In this document: positions 45,562 to 54,431 of the stretch, piece by piece
How the letters are laid out: the number at the start of each line of letters is the position of its first letter
Position numbering within the stretch: position 1 is the stretch's first letter
NCBI GenBank assembly: GCA_937928085.1
Contig: CALFVU010000006.1
Location: 285,426-349,425, forward strand
Direction of reading: 5' to 3'
Origin: an uncultured bacterium
GTDB taxonomy: Bacteria > Spirochaetota > Leptospiria > Leptospirales > Leptonemataceae
Length of the DNA: 64,000 nt
Notes under the pieces: model-generated
Seen by the model: the letters and a program-made list of their open reading frames with translations, nothing else
What the model was told of the DNA's origin: nothing
The model's database searches: none
Program-made: the position numbers and the translations under genes

Positions 45562-47277
45562 TTAAAATTGATACTCTACTATATTAGAAAGTTTACTTTT
45601 AACATAACCTTGATTTTTATAAGCGGAAACTGCAAAATAATAGATGCGATTCTTTTCGAAAAGAATTGGAATTCGATTTCGAGAAAACTGAGATTCAGAA
45701 ATGAAATTTTCGTAATAACGAATCAGATCTTCTTTTTTTAATATAATTCGAATATGGTTTCTTCTATATTGTTCAAAGTATTGTTTTCTGTTTTCGAAAA
45801 ATATTTTTTCTTTTTCCGTAATAGGAAAATCTGTATTTTTTTTGTTGATGATTTTCCACTCTGAATTTTGAAGCGTTTGATCTAAAACAAAAGAAAATTC
45901 TTTTTCTCGAATTCCAATATGAATTTTATAACCGCCATAGTTTTCTACTTCCTCCTCTGGTATGACTTCCCATTCTAAACATATTTGATTTTCGTTCGAA
46001 AGTTCTGGAATTATTTTAAGATTTTTGGGAGGAGATATGCTACTAAAACGAATTTTTTTTAAATAAAAATTTTTTAAAATTGGCGTATACATTCCTTTGC
46101 TATCTTGAATCATAGTTATTTTAAATTGAAGATATTTATTTTTAATACCAAATTTTTCTCTTTCTAAAGTAAATTTTGTGTGATAAGTATATCTATCTAA
46201 AGGAAGTATATTCCAATAATGTTCATGAGTTTTTAATTGCTCAATTTTATCAAACGTTGTGTATTCAATTTTTAAAAATGTTCCTTTTGGGATAAAATAT
46301 TCTAAATCAATCAATATCTGATGGGTGTCTTTAGATATATCTATTATTGGAGTAAAATAAGAATTTTGTGATAAGTTCATTCTACCCGATTTATGTTCTA
46401 AAGAAAAATCTGAGAAATTGAAAAAAGTAATAGGAACTTCGTATGATTGATTTAAAATATAAAACTCATCAAGAAATCCTAGATAATCTTTGCCAATTTG
46501 TATGGGTGGCACATCCTGATTCGAAAAATCCAATTCCACATCTTTTGGTAATATAATGATTTTTTGTATAGTATGATTTAAAAAAATAATGATTTGACTT
46601 TTAGATATAGAAAACGATAAAAAAAAATGTTTCCAATTTTTTTCTTCTTCTAATTGATTTCTTGAAATCAAAATCTGATCAATGTCAAATGCTTTGTTAC
46701 TAGAAAAAAGTAGATTTTTTAATTTAAGTTTTAAGTTTCCTTGCTCTAAATAAATTTTGAATTGTTTATGTTTATCTTCAGAAAAAGAATTCCAATACAA
46801 TATATTTTGTTCTTTTAAATTGAAAGTTAGTGGAAAGAACCAAAACGAAATAGAAAAATCTTTTGAAAATTGAAGATTTGAATTAGGATAAATTATATTT
46901 GGCCATTGAGCTTTTGTTGTTTGAATCAAAATTTTATTTTTTCGATTATAAAAATAGCAAGCTTTTTCTTTTTTTTTTGTAATATATTCTTTTTGATCTA
47001 AAGGATATTCATAAAGATAAATTTCTTTTTTATGCAAAGAATAATTTCCTCTTTTATCAATCAAGTAATCTATAGTAGAAGCTTCGCAATCAAGATAAAA
47101 AATAATTTTTGATAAATCGAAATTTTGGGGTTTTAAAAAAAAATTTTGTTTGTAAATTGTATAATGTTCGTTCTCTTTAAGAAAGTCAATAAGATTAATA
47201 CTTTCTTTTATTTCTAAAATTTGATTACTATACAAACTCAAGCTATAAAAAAACAATAACCAGATATATTGTTTCAC
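45562..47277 (-). CDS. Exported protein with LamG-like and fibronectin III-like domains
   Basis: A 571-residue protein with a signal peptide (MKQYIWLLFFYSLSLYS). Residues about 130-280 look like a concanavalin/LamG jelly roll (FSKDFSISFWFFPLTF, NWKHFFLSFSISKSQIIIFLNH, IGKDYLGFLDEFYILNQ). Residues about 415-571 resemble a fibronectin III domain (PPKNLKIIP, ICLEWEVIPEEEVENYGGYKIHIG, IYYFAVSAYKNQG). The middle part is beta-rich. Such proteins bind surfaces or carbohydrate. It follows the 239-residue gene on the minus strand by about 20 bases, likely one operon. Confidence 0.65.
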   Translation of the reverse strand: MKQYIWLLFFYSLSLYSNQILEIKESINLIDFLKENEHYTIYKQNFFLKPQNFDLSKIIFYLDCEASTIDYLIDKRGNYSLHKKEIYLYEYPLDQKEYITKKKEKACYFYNRKNKILIQTTKAQWPNIIYPNSNLQFSKDFSISFWFFPLTFNLKEQNILYWNSFSEDKHKQFKIYLEQGNLKLKLKNLLFSSNKAFDIDQILISRNQLEEEKNWKHFFLSFSISKSQIIIFLNHTIQKIIILPKDVELDFSNQDVPPIQIGKDYLGFLDEFYILNQSYEVPITFFNFSDFSLEHKSGRMNLSQNSYFTPIIDISKDTHQILIDLEYFIPKGTFLKIEYTTFDKIEQLKTHEHYWNILPLDRYTYHTKFTLEREKFGIKNKYLQFKITMIQDSKGMYTPILKNFYLKKIRFSSISPPKNLKIIPELSNENQICLEWEVIPEEEVENYGGYKIHIGIREKEFSFVLDQTLQNSEWKIINKKNTDFPITEKEKIFFENRKQYFEQYRRNHIRIILKKEDLIRYYENFISESQFSRNRIPILFEKNRIYYFAVSAYKNQGYVKSKLSNIVEYQF

Positions 47278-47299
47278 TTTATGTGAATTTCGGTATTTT

Positions 47300-48019
47300 T
47301 TAAAATTTTTTCCACCATTCTTTTAAAAATTCCTCAGGTAAATTTAAAAACAATTCGTAAAGTAATATGTAATACGTTAGGTTCCAGTTTTTTAAAATTT
47401 CTATATGTTTTTCGTAATCTTCTTTTTTTTCAAATGCTTCAAGCAAAGGGATTAAAGAATTGATTCTTTTTTGATAACTTTTTTTTAAGTGATTTTGATT
47501 TTGTAAAAAATCAGATAAAATTTTATCCTTATTATAAGGATCTTTTTTTTCTAAAAACTCTTTTAATTCGTATGTTAAAATTTCGAAATATAACTCATGA
47601 GTAGAAAAAAGTAATTTTGATTCTATTTTAAAAAACACTTTTACACATTCCATATGTAAATTTTTTTCTTGAATTTTTATGATTTGTTCCAGTAAAAAAT
47701 TTAATTGTTGATTTGCAAAAAGTATAAGATTTTGTTCATCATTAAAAAAATTGGGGATGATCCATTTTACATTTTCTAGTAATAGAGAATGTTTTTTTAC
47801 TTCCTTGCAATAATTGTTTTTATAATCTAATGAAAATAAAAAATTTGGAAACAGGATTTCGAAAAAGAATAATAATTTTAAAATATTTTTGTGGACATTT
47901 GAAATGATTTTGGTATTTTGTCTTTTATCTAACCTTTTGGTTAAGAATTTTTGAATTATTTTATTAGTGTTTTGAGTTGATCGGGAGGTAGTTAAATGAA
48001 GTTGTTTTTTAGAATTCAT
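47300..48019 (-). CDS. Hypothetical exported or membrane-anchored protein
   Basis: A 239-residue protein. A basic start of about 45 residues precedes a hydrophobic stretch (ILKLLFFFEILFPNFLFS), which could be a signal or anchor. The rest is helical with Lys/Glu repeats. The only ATG is at 48019, which lies inside the first 24 bases of the divergent tolC-like gene; no later ATG, GTG or TTG is available. The long basic N-region is unusual for a signal peptide, so the true start is uncertain. Function unknown. Confidence 0.55.
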   Translation of the reverse strand: MNSKKQLHLTTSRSTQNTNKIIQKFLTKRLDKRQNTKIISNVHKNILKLLFFFEILFPNFLFSLDYKNNYCKEVKKHSLLLENVKWIIPNFFNDEQNLILFANQQLNFLLEQIIKIQEKNLHMECVKVFFKIESKLLFSTHELYFEILTYELKEFLEKKDPYNKDKILSDFLQNQNHLKKSYQKRINSLIPLLEAFEKKEDYEKHIEILKNWNLTYYILLYELFLNLPEEFLKEWWKKF

Positions 48020-49651
48020 ATAAATTTGATGATGTATTTTTTTGTTATAGTTTATTGTAAATCTATAAATAAAGAAATTTCATCTCAAAATCCAACACAA
48101 TCTTTAGAGGTAGTTTCAGAGATCACTTTAAATCAATCTAAAGAAGATAAAACTCAAAAAGAAGAAGATACAGATATTTTAAAAATTCTTGAAAAACTAA
48201 AACAAAAAAATCATAAACTAACTTTAGAAGAAGTAATTCGATTAGTAGTAAATCAAAGTAATACAGTAAAACTTCAGAAATTAGAATTGATTAAATCCGA
48301 TACAGAATTAAAAAAAGAAGAAAGTAAATACGCTCCGATCATTGGTTTTAAATTCCAAAGCTACGAAAGAATCGATAAACAGCTTCCCCAATCAATATTT
48401 CAAGGAACCAAAATCAATCAAGATACATACACATTAAGTATAGAAAAGCTTTTTGAATCAGGTACTTTTTTTAGAGTAGAGGGATCTGATACTCGATTTG
48501 ATTCAAACTCAGGAGAAAGTTCTTTAGCACTAACAAATCCTTTTTTACAACAGCTTAGACAGCCACCTTTACATACCGGGACAATCAAAATTTTATTTCA
48601 GCAAGATTTATTAAAAAATGCATTTGGTTATTCTCAAAAGCGACTAGAAGAGATTGCACGAAAAAAAAGTTTAATTCAAAAAGAACAATTAGAATTTCAA
48701 TTAACCGGACTTATTGTAAAAACAATTATAGACTATTGGAACTTATCTATAGCGGATTTGGAAGTTCGCTCAGCTCGTGGTTTATTAAATAATATAAACA
48801 CAATTCGTAATATAACAAATCAAAAACTGCAATTCGGTTTAGCAGAACCTTTCGAACTCAACCAATGGAATGCCTTATATAATCAGGCAGAGATAGCTTT
48901 GAATTTTGCTGAACTAAATAAAGAAACACAAACAAAAGAACTTTTACGAACCCTAAATTTGGATAGTACTTTAGAAATCACTGGCTCTACTGAATTAGAA
49001 AAAGAACTTCCTAAAGATATAGATCTTGAATCCGACATAGAGTTTGCTTTAAAAACAAGATCAGACTATAAAGCAATTTTACATACATATGAAATTGCAA
49101 GAATGACTAAAGAGCTTGCAAGTAATAATCTTTTGCCTACGGTTAGAATTGGCGGTCAGTATGCTACAAGAGACTTTGGGAGATATACTAGTTCTGCATG
49201 GGATAAGATTTATACAGGAAAGTATCCGGAAAAAGCTATAGAATTTTCAGTGCAATATCCAATATGGGACGAAGGTGCTAAAGTAGATCTAAGAAATGCA
49301 GAAATTACTTTACAACAAATCGAGATTCAAAAAACAGAAATGGAAAGAAAAATTAAAGATGAAATCGAAATTGGCTATAAGCAAATCCAAACTGCTTATA
49401 ATTCTTTACAAAAATCTCTGAATGCATATAACCAGACTTATAATTTTTATGTAGGCATCATCAATGGTTACCGAAAAGGGCGATTTAATGCAACCGCGGT
49501 AAAAAATGCTTTAGATGCTCTTATACAAGCAGAAAAAGGTTATAATCAAAGCTTGATCAATTATAATATTGTTTTAGTAAGATATGACCTTTTACGAAAT
49601 AAAATTTTTGATAAATTTAAAATTTCCACAGAAAAAGTATTTCAAAAATAG
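47996..49651 (+). CDS. TolC-family outer membrane efflux lipoprotein
   Basis: A 551-residue TolC-type protein. The signal peptide ends FFVIVYCKS with Cys21, a spirochaete lipobox. Two outer-membrane efflux domains follow: long helices with QNPFLQQLRQPPLHTG-like strand segments in the first half, and KELASNNLLPTVRIGGQYATRDFGRY plus a helix hairpin near the end (YRKGRFNATAVKNALDALIQAEKGYNQSLINYNIVLVRYDLLR). The start at 47996 follows GGGAGGTAG. No pump partner is adjacent. It forms the trimeric outer-membrane channel for efflux or type I secretion. Confidence 0.85.
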   Translation: MKLFFRIHINLMMYFFVIVYCKSINKEISSQNPTQSLEVVSEITLNQSKEDKTQKEEDTDILKILEKLKQKNHKLTLEEVIRLVVNQSNTVKLQKLELIKSDTELKKEESKYAPIIGFKFQSYERIDKQLPQSIFQGTKINQDTYTLSIEKLFESGTFFRVEGSDTRFDSNSGESSLALTNPFLQQLRQPPLHTGTIKILFQQDLLKNAFGYSQKRLEEIARKKSLIQKEQLEFQLTGLIVKTIIDYWNLSIADLEVRSARGLLNNINTIRNITNQKLQFGLAEPFELNQWNALYNQAEIALNFAELNKETQTKELLRTLNLDSTLEITGSTELEKELPKDIDLESDIEFALKTRSDYKAILHTYEIARMTKELASNNLLPTVRIGGQYATRDFGRYTSSAWDKIYTGKYPEKAIEFSVQYPIWDEGAKVDLRNAEITLQQIEIQKTEMERKIKDEIEIGYKQIQTAYNSLQKSLNAYNQTYNFYVGIINGYRKGRFNATAVKNALDALIQAEKGYNQSLINYNIVLVRYDLLRNKIFDKFKISTEKVFQK

Positions 49652-49659
49652 GAAGAACT

Positions 49660-50235
49660 ATGAACCTTTGTATTGTTTCGGGATCTTCCAGAAAAAATAG
49701 TAACACAATACGAACTGCTAAAGCTTTAAAAAATTTAACAGAAAAAGAACATAATACAACCTTTGTTGATTTTACCAAATGTGATTTTCCTATGATTGGA
49801 AGAGAAGACATAGACAAAGATCATCTTAGTAATTTTCAGAATTTTATTGTTCATTCTTTCAAAAATGCTGATTGTATAATCATTTGTATACCTGAATATA
49901 ATTGGAATACAAATCCCGAAATCTTAAATGCATTTCATCAGCTCGGTAGAATAGAATTTAAAGAATGTTTTGAAAATAAAGTTTTTTCTTTTGTTGGAGT
50001 TTCTACAGGTTATGGAGGAAGAAGACCTGCTATAGAAATGATGATTTTTTTTAATAAAATTATTAGTTTTATGAGAGCTTATGCAATTGTCTCTCCATTG
50101 ATTTTAGAATCACATCAAACAGAAATGAATCTCGATTCTAATGGAAATTTTTTGAACTCCGAGGTGGAAAGACGTTTTAAAGATTATGTTGAATATACAT
50201 TACAAATAGCTAAAAAATGGCATCATAATTATTAA
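49660..50235 (+). CDS. NADPH-dependent FMN reductase-family protein
   Basis: A 191-residue flavodoxin-fold protein. The N-terminal phosphate-binding loop is VSGSSRKNSNTIRTAKAL, followed by DCIIICIPEYNWNTNPEILNAFHQLG (the P-E-Y-N motif of FMN reductases of the NADPH_red family) and VGVSTGYGGRRPAIEMM. It should use FMN to reduce quinones, azo dyes or similar. A Shine-Dalgarno, AGGAAGA, precedes the start. It follows the tolC-like gene by 8 bases. Confidence 0.88.
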   Translation: MNLCIVSGSSRKNSNTIRTAKALKNLTEKEHNTTFVDFTKCDFPMIGREDIDKDHLSNFQNFIVHSFKNADCIIICIPEYNWNTNPEILNAFHQLGRIEFKECFENKVFSFVGVSTGYGGRRPAIEMMIFFNKIISFMRAYAIVSPLILESHQTEMNLDSNGNFLNSEVERRFKDYVEYTLQIAKKWHHNY

Positions 50236-50251
50236 AAAAATTTTAATTATG
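50224..50251. terminator. Possible bidirectional terminator between convergent genes
   Basis: CATAATTA (then a TT bulge and AAAA) can pair with TTTTAATTATG across a short A loop. A/T runs flank it on both strands. It lies at the junction of the FMN reductase gene and the minus-strand gene ending at 50255. With no G/C in the core it would be weak. Confidence 0.3.
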
Positions 50252-50254
50252 AAT

Positions 50255-51637
50255 TTAAGTTTGAACTTCGAAATTATTTTGTAGATCAATTTTTAAAACT
50301 TTTAAAAATTCTATCATATCTTTTTTTGTGATTTCTTGCGTGTCTGGATTAGAAAGTTCTTTTAGAATACTTTGTATAGATTTCTGTAAAATCTTGTTTA
50401 ATCTTTCTAATCCTTCTGGTCCAGATAAAGAAGCTTCTAATCCTTCTCTTACGGTTGCATGAATATTGTATAAAAAAAGTCTTACAAGAGGACCAATAGG
50501 AGAAAGTAGGTAAGGTTCAGCAGCTCGATTGATAGAATATTGAACCATTTCTGAAATCATTGGTTCTAAATCAGGCATCACTTTTTTTGAAAATATTTCC
50601 ATTTGTTTACTCAAAATCACTTCTAAAGCTTGAAATGTTTGAGGTTCTAAATTGATTCTTCCTTCTGTTTCTAATTGTTGAATTGTTTGCTCAATAATAT
50701 TGATTAATACTAAAAAAGAAATTTCATCTGCAATAACTTTTGCATTGTTATGAATGATTTCAGGTAAAATTCCTTCGTCTGGAAGCCAATAATTCTTTTT
50801 TAATCTTACATATAAAGGAATAATTCTTAACAAACGGAAAGTAGCTGAATAATGAGGAGGGTAAAGATTAAAGACTTCGTAGAAATGATGAATAGGGAAT
50901 AAATACCACTTTTTATATTGTTTTCTATTCAAATACCATCTTCCTAAAAAATCGAAAATAAAAAAAATAACAAACCAACGATCAATTTTGTAAAAATAAT
51001 CTTTTAATTCTCCATTTTCATCAATCCATCGAAAATAATTTTCTTTTAAAAGTGGAAGAATTTCTTTATCAAAAAACATAAATTCAGATTGCCATCGTTC
51101 TGGAGTTAAGTTTTCTTTAGAAAAAAATTTTCGAATAGAGTCTTTTGCTGAATTTTCTGGATTGGGTAGATGCTTTCTTAATTTATTCTTTATTTTTTCT
51201 AAGACCCCATCCTTATTTGCTAAATAAAAATAACTTTCGTATGATTTTTTATCAATCATATCAATAAAAAGTTCTACAAGTTTATTGGATTTATCTTGAA
51301 TTTGATTTTCGATTTCATTTCTTTCCATACCCTGACTACCAACAAGATCATAGTAAAGTTTTTTTAGCTCCAAATAATGCTTAATATATTCTTCCGTAAA
51401 TCGATGAGGTTCGATACCTTTGATTGGATCCCATAGAGCAACTGGATCAAAAAATTTTTTTAAATTTTCTGGATAATAATGTAATAGAAAATCTCTTAGT
51501 GTGCCGTGATAATATGGTAGTTTATAAAGATATAAAAAATCAAAACATACTAAAAAAAAATTAAGAATAGCAATAATTAAAAAAATTGTTTCGTAAATTT
51601 TTTTTAATAAATTATTATGATTTTTTGTTTTTTCCAT
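50255..51637 (-). CDS. Membrane protein of unknown function with S4-like segment
   Basis: A 460-residue protein. One membrane segment lies at about 15-37, and a second hydrophobic region at about 215-235 (WFVIFFIFDFLGRWYLNRK). It then shows HHFYEVFNLYPPHYSATFRLLRIIPLYVRLKK, a spaced-Arg stretch that recalls the voltage-sensor end of ion-channel-like proteins. The C-terminal 150 residues are soluble helices with a Pro/Glu-rich region. I do not recognise the family. It is divergent from tmk. Confidence 0.65.
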   Translation of the reverse strand: MEKTKNHNNLLKKIYETIFLIIAILNFFLVCFDFLYLYKLPYYHGTLRDFLLHYYPENLKKFFDPVALWDPIKGIEPHRFTEEYIKHYLELKKLYYDLVGSQGMERNEIENQIQDKSNKLVELFIDMIDKKSYESYFYLANKDGVLEKIKNKLRKHLPNPENSAKDSIRKFFSKENLTPERWQSEFMFFDKEILPLLKENYFRWIDENGELKDYFYKIDRWFVIFFIFDFLGRWYLNRKQYKKWYLFPIHHFYEVFNLYPPHYSATFRLLRIIPLYVRLKKNYWLPDEGILPEIIHNNAKVIADEISFLVLINIIEQTIQQLETEGRINLEPQTFQALEVILSKQMEIFSKKVMPDLEPMISEMVQYSINRAAEPYLLSPIGPLVRLFLYNIHATVREGLEASLSGPEGLERLNKILQKSIQSILKELSNPDTQEITKKDMIEFLKVLKIDLQNNFEVQT

Positions 51638-51702
51638 ATTGTGATAATTTTTTTTTTAAAAACCATTTTGTAAATGAATTTCTTTAAAATTATCTAGATT
51701 TT

Positions 51703-51720
51703 TCCGATATTATATATAAT
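51703..51720 (+). promoter_or_regulatory. Candidate -10 region of tmk
   Basis: TATAAT at 51715-51720 ends 4 bases before the tmk ATG, implying little or no leader. A TAAA (51685-51688), 15 bases, CCGATAT (51704-51710) combination also matches the sigma-28 type consensus, but a chance match in this A+T-rich window is likely. Confidence 0.3.
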
Positions 51721-51724
51721 AATT

Positions 51725-52341
51725 ATGAATTTTTTTGTAATTGAAGGAATTGATGGTTCTGGAAAAACAACTGTAATTCAGAATATACAAAAGTATATAT
51801 CTCGTTTAAAAAAGAATCACTGTTTTTTTTTCTAAAAGAACCTACAGATTTAGACACTGGAAAAAAGATTCGCCAACTTTTAAATTCCAACTCCATACTA
51901 AGTCAAAAAGAATGGATGGCTCTTTTCGAACAAGATAGAGAAAAAAATCTACTATATAATCTTATTCCTAACAAAAATAAGGTGATTCTTCAGGATAGGT
52001 ATTATTTTTCCACCGCTGCTTATCAAGGAATTTCTGAAGAAAATGTCAAAGAAATTTTATATTATTTTTTTAATAAATTTCCTCCTCCAAAAATAGTTTT
52101 TTTTCTGGATATAGAAATTCCTATAGCATTAGAGAGAATTAAAAAAAGAAAGCAAACATTCCAGAGTTCACTGGATATATTCGAAAAAGAAATTGAATTA
52201 ACAAGAATTCGCAATAATTATAAAATCATTTGGGAAGAATTAAAAAAACTTCGTATTGAATTTTATATTTTAGATGCACAAAAAAAAATAACAGAATTGA
52301 CTCATTTTATAATAAGAAAAATATTTTCTACAATACAATAA
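51725..52341 (+). CDS. tmk: Thymidylate kinase, frameshifted at a 9-T run
   Basis: Tmk phosphorylates dTMP. The first frame from ATG 51725 encodes MNFFVIEGIDGSGKTTVIQ, a perfect Walker A and start for the family, then stops at 51833. A second frame continues FLKEPTDLDTGKKIRQLLN, VILQDRYYFSTAAYQG (the D-R-Y motif) and a Lys-rich lid. The frames join if the nine T at 51823-51831 become ten, giving 205 residues, the normal Tmk length. Tmk is essential, so a dead gene is unlikely unless a second copy exists. A sequencing error or RNA-polymerase slippage is more likely. Confidence 0.85.
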
Positions 52342-52358
52342 AAATTCTCTAGGACCTT

Positions 52359-52931
52359 ATGAAAATTTATACAAAAAAGGGTGATCGAGGATATACGTTT
52401 TTAGCGAATGGATCGAAAGTATATAAATATGACGATAGGGTAGAGTTATATGGATTGTGCGATGAACTGAATTCTCAGATTGGAATGGTAGTTTCTTTAA
52501 TTAATGAAAACGAATCAGATATCTTCGAAAATGTGAGAATTCAATTAATTGAAATTCAAAATTTACTTTTCGAAATTGGTGCAGAATTAGCAGGGTATTA
52601 TAAAAATCAAAATCAGTCTATTCTGAAAGAAGAAGATGTAGCTTTATTAGAAAATTGGATCGATGCATATTCTGAACAATTACCCCAAATGAGAGCTTTT
52701 CTTTTGCCCGGTGGAAGTGTGATCTCTTCTCAGATACATATTTGTAGGGTAATTTGTAGAAAGGTTGAAAGGTATCTTGTAAAAATATTTTATAACAATA
52801 AAGAAATCTTGATTTTCGAAATTTTAATCCAATATTTTAATCGCCTTTCTGATTATTTGTTTGTTTTAGCAAGATATGTGAATTTTATAAAACAAATACA
52901 AGAAATTGAATGGCATAGTAAAAGAAAATAA
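52359..52931 (+). CDS. Cob(I)alamin adenosyltransferase, PduO type
   Basis: A 190-residue PduO/MMAB-type enzyme that makes adenosylcobalamin from cob(I)alamin and ATP. The N-terminus IYTKKGDRGYTFLANGSKVYK and YDDRVELYGLCDELNSQIG carry the ATP loop, and the helix near the end shows LLPGGSVISSQIHICRVICRKVER, including the Arg-rich active-site helix. A Shine-Dalgarno, AGGA, precedes the start. It follows tmk by 17 bases. It fits with cobalamin use by MetH in this genome, though MetH itself needs methylcobalamin. Confidence 0.92.
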   Translation: MKIYTKKGDRGYTFLANGSKVYKYDDRVELYGLCDELNSQIGMVVSLINENESDIFENVRIQLIEIQNLLFEIGAELAGYYKNQNQSILKEEDVALLENWIDAYSEQLPQMRAFLLPGGSVISSQIHICRVICRKVERYLVKIFYNNKEILIFEILIQYFNRLSDYLFVLARYVNFIKQIQEIEWHSKRK

Positions 52932-52932
52932 C

Positions 52933-53397
52933 TTACGCTAATCGGCCAATTTCTAATGCTTTTTGAAACATTTGTTTAGAGCTTTGTATTACTTGTGCAT
53001 TTGCTTCGTAAGCTCTTGATGCTGAAATCATGTCTGTAATTTCTTCGACAATATTTACATTTGGGTATTCCACATATCCTTTTTTCGGTCCGATTTGAAT
53101 TGCATCGGGGTGGGTTGGATCATAAACTAAACGAAAAGGTCTTTTATCTTCTGTAATTTTAAGAACTTTTACACCTCTTCCCATCCCTGTATCCAGTCCT
53201 AAAGGAAAAATAGGAGCTCTCCAATTACTTCTTAAATTGATTGGAGTCATCACAACCTGTTTTCTACGATAAGGACCGTTATCATAAGCATTTCTTGTTG
53301 TATTGATATTTGCTAAATTATCAGCAATAACGTCTAATTTTAGTCTTTGGGCACTTAATCCTGTTCCAGCTATATTAATCGAAGTAAACATTCCCAT
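52933..53397 (-). CDS. flgC: Flagellar basal-body rod protein FlgC
   Basis: FlgC forms part of the proximal rod of the (in spirochaetes periplasmic) flagellum. It has 154 residues. The start SINIAGTGLSAQRLKLDVIADNLANINTTR is the conserved rod-protein N-terminus, and the C-terminal helix ISASRAYEANAQVIQSSKQMFQKALEIG is the diagnostic FlgC end. AAGGAGA precedes the start. It follows flgB by 22 bases. fliE, often next, is not here; the stop converges with the adenosyltransferase gene one base away. Confidence 0.97.
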   Translation of the reverse strand: MGMFTSINIAGTGLSAQRLKLDVIADNLANINTTRNAYDNGPYRRKQVVMTPINLRSNWRAPIFPLGLDTGMGRGVKVLKITEDKRPFRLVYDPTHPDAIQIGPKKGYVEYPNVNIVEEITDMISASRAYEANAQVIQSSKQMFQKALEIGRLA

Positions 53398-53419
53398 TAT
53401 AGTCTCCTTATGTTAAATT

Positions 53420-53836
53420 TTATACAAGACGCAGAATCTGATTCCATTCTTGAAATTTACCTGCAATTCTATCTGCAAGTAAACTATAATGGAGTTGGGT
53501 TCTATTTAATTTTATCACTTCCTCTTCTATGTCAACGTTGTTGCCATCATTTCTCATTGTAGATAAATAATCAATATAAACTTTTGGTTGTATTTTTTTC
53601 CAATCAGGTGCACTTCTTTTGGAAATATGTTCTGGATGAATTGTCAATAAAGGTGGTTCTTCTTCAATTTGCCTTTTTTTTTCTAATGCTCTTTTTAATG
53701 GTACTTCGAAAGCTACTTCTGATCTTTTAAAATTAGGTACATTTACGTTTGCAATATTATTTGCAATAACTTGCTGTCTTATGATATCCGATTTTAAACC
53801 TTTTTCTAAAAAATGTATGAATTCTAAGCCTTTCAT
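53420..53836 (-). CDS. flgB: Flagellar basal-body rod protein FlgB
   Basis: FlgB is the other proximal rod subunit. About 138 residues. The conserved N-terminal helix reads LEKGLKSDIIRQQVIANNIANVNVPNFKRSEV, and the C-terminal helix contains NNVDIEEEVIKLNRTQLHYSLLADRI. ATG 53836 is chosen over GTG 53842; neither has a clear Shine-Dalgarno. It heads the two-gene flgBC unit, divergent from the small lipoprotein genes. Confidence 0.97.
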   Translation of the reverse strand: MKGLEFIHFLEKGLKSDIIRQQVIANNIANVNVPNFKRSEVAFEVPLKRALEKKRQIEEEPPLLTIHPEHISKRSAPDWKKIQPKVYIDYLSTMRNDGNNVDIEEEVIKLNRTQLHYSLLADRIAGKFQEWNQILRLV

Positions 53837-53906
53837 GATCACTTTTTAAATCGGAAGGATATCAAAAAAAAATTGCTTTTTTTTTTAAGTAAAAAAAAAA
53901 GCCTTA

Positions 53907-54431
53907 ATGCGAAATGTAAAATTTTTTCTCTTTGTGTTTATTTCCTGGATGGTTTTTTGTAAAACTTCTACCGAAGTGCTAGATTTAAGAAATGGGGAAA
54001 ATCATACATTATTGTTAGGAGTTTGGGAGCTGGATTATGAATCTACAATGCAAGAACTTTTTAAAAATTATGCTAACAGTTCTATTGATTATCAAGAACT
54101 TTATTTTATTTATTTATCCAAGATCAAAAAAGATATTCCTCAAGCAAATTTTATTTTCGAAAAAGCAGAAGAAACTTTTATATGGAAAACAAATTTTAAT
54201 ATTAAAGATCGACAATATGAAAACAAGGGAACTTTTGAAATTTCTTTACTCGAACGCGAAAATCAATCTTTAAAAGTTACTTTGCAAGATACTATAAACA
54301 AAGAAACTCAAATCCTAAAAATACATTTTAAAGATCCAAATACGATAGAGGTATCATATCTTACAAGTGATCAAGAACGAATTATGTATAAAGCAATATT
54401 CAAAAGGGTACAAAAACAGGATGAAAGCTAA
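53907..54431 (+). CDS. Small lipoprotein of unknown function
   Basis: A 174-residue protein. The signal peptide ends WMVFCKTS with Cys18, a spirochaete-type lipobox. The rest shows alternating strands (NHTLLLGVWELDY, EETFIWKTNFNI, GTFEISLLE, LKIHFKDPNTIEVSYL), which suggests a lipocalin-like or calycin-like beta barrel. No Shine-Dalgarno is evident. It overlaps the next lipoprotein gene by 11 bases. Function unknown. Confidence 0.7.
   Translation: MRNVKFFLFVFISWMVFCKTSTEVLDLRNGENHTLLLGVWELDYESTMQELFKNYANSSIDYQELYFIYLSKIKKDIPQANFIFEKAEETFIWKTNFNIKDRQYENKGTFEISLLERENQSLKVTLQDTINKETQILKIHFKDPNTIEVSYLTSDQERIMYKAIFKRVQKQDES

Noticed and set aside
51685..51710. TAAA-N15-CCGATAT sigma-28 type promoter before tmk
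   Set aside because: A good match, but a rough estimate gives about 0.3 expected by chance in this window, and tmk is not a flagellar gene.
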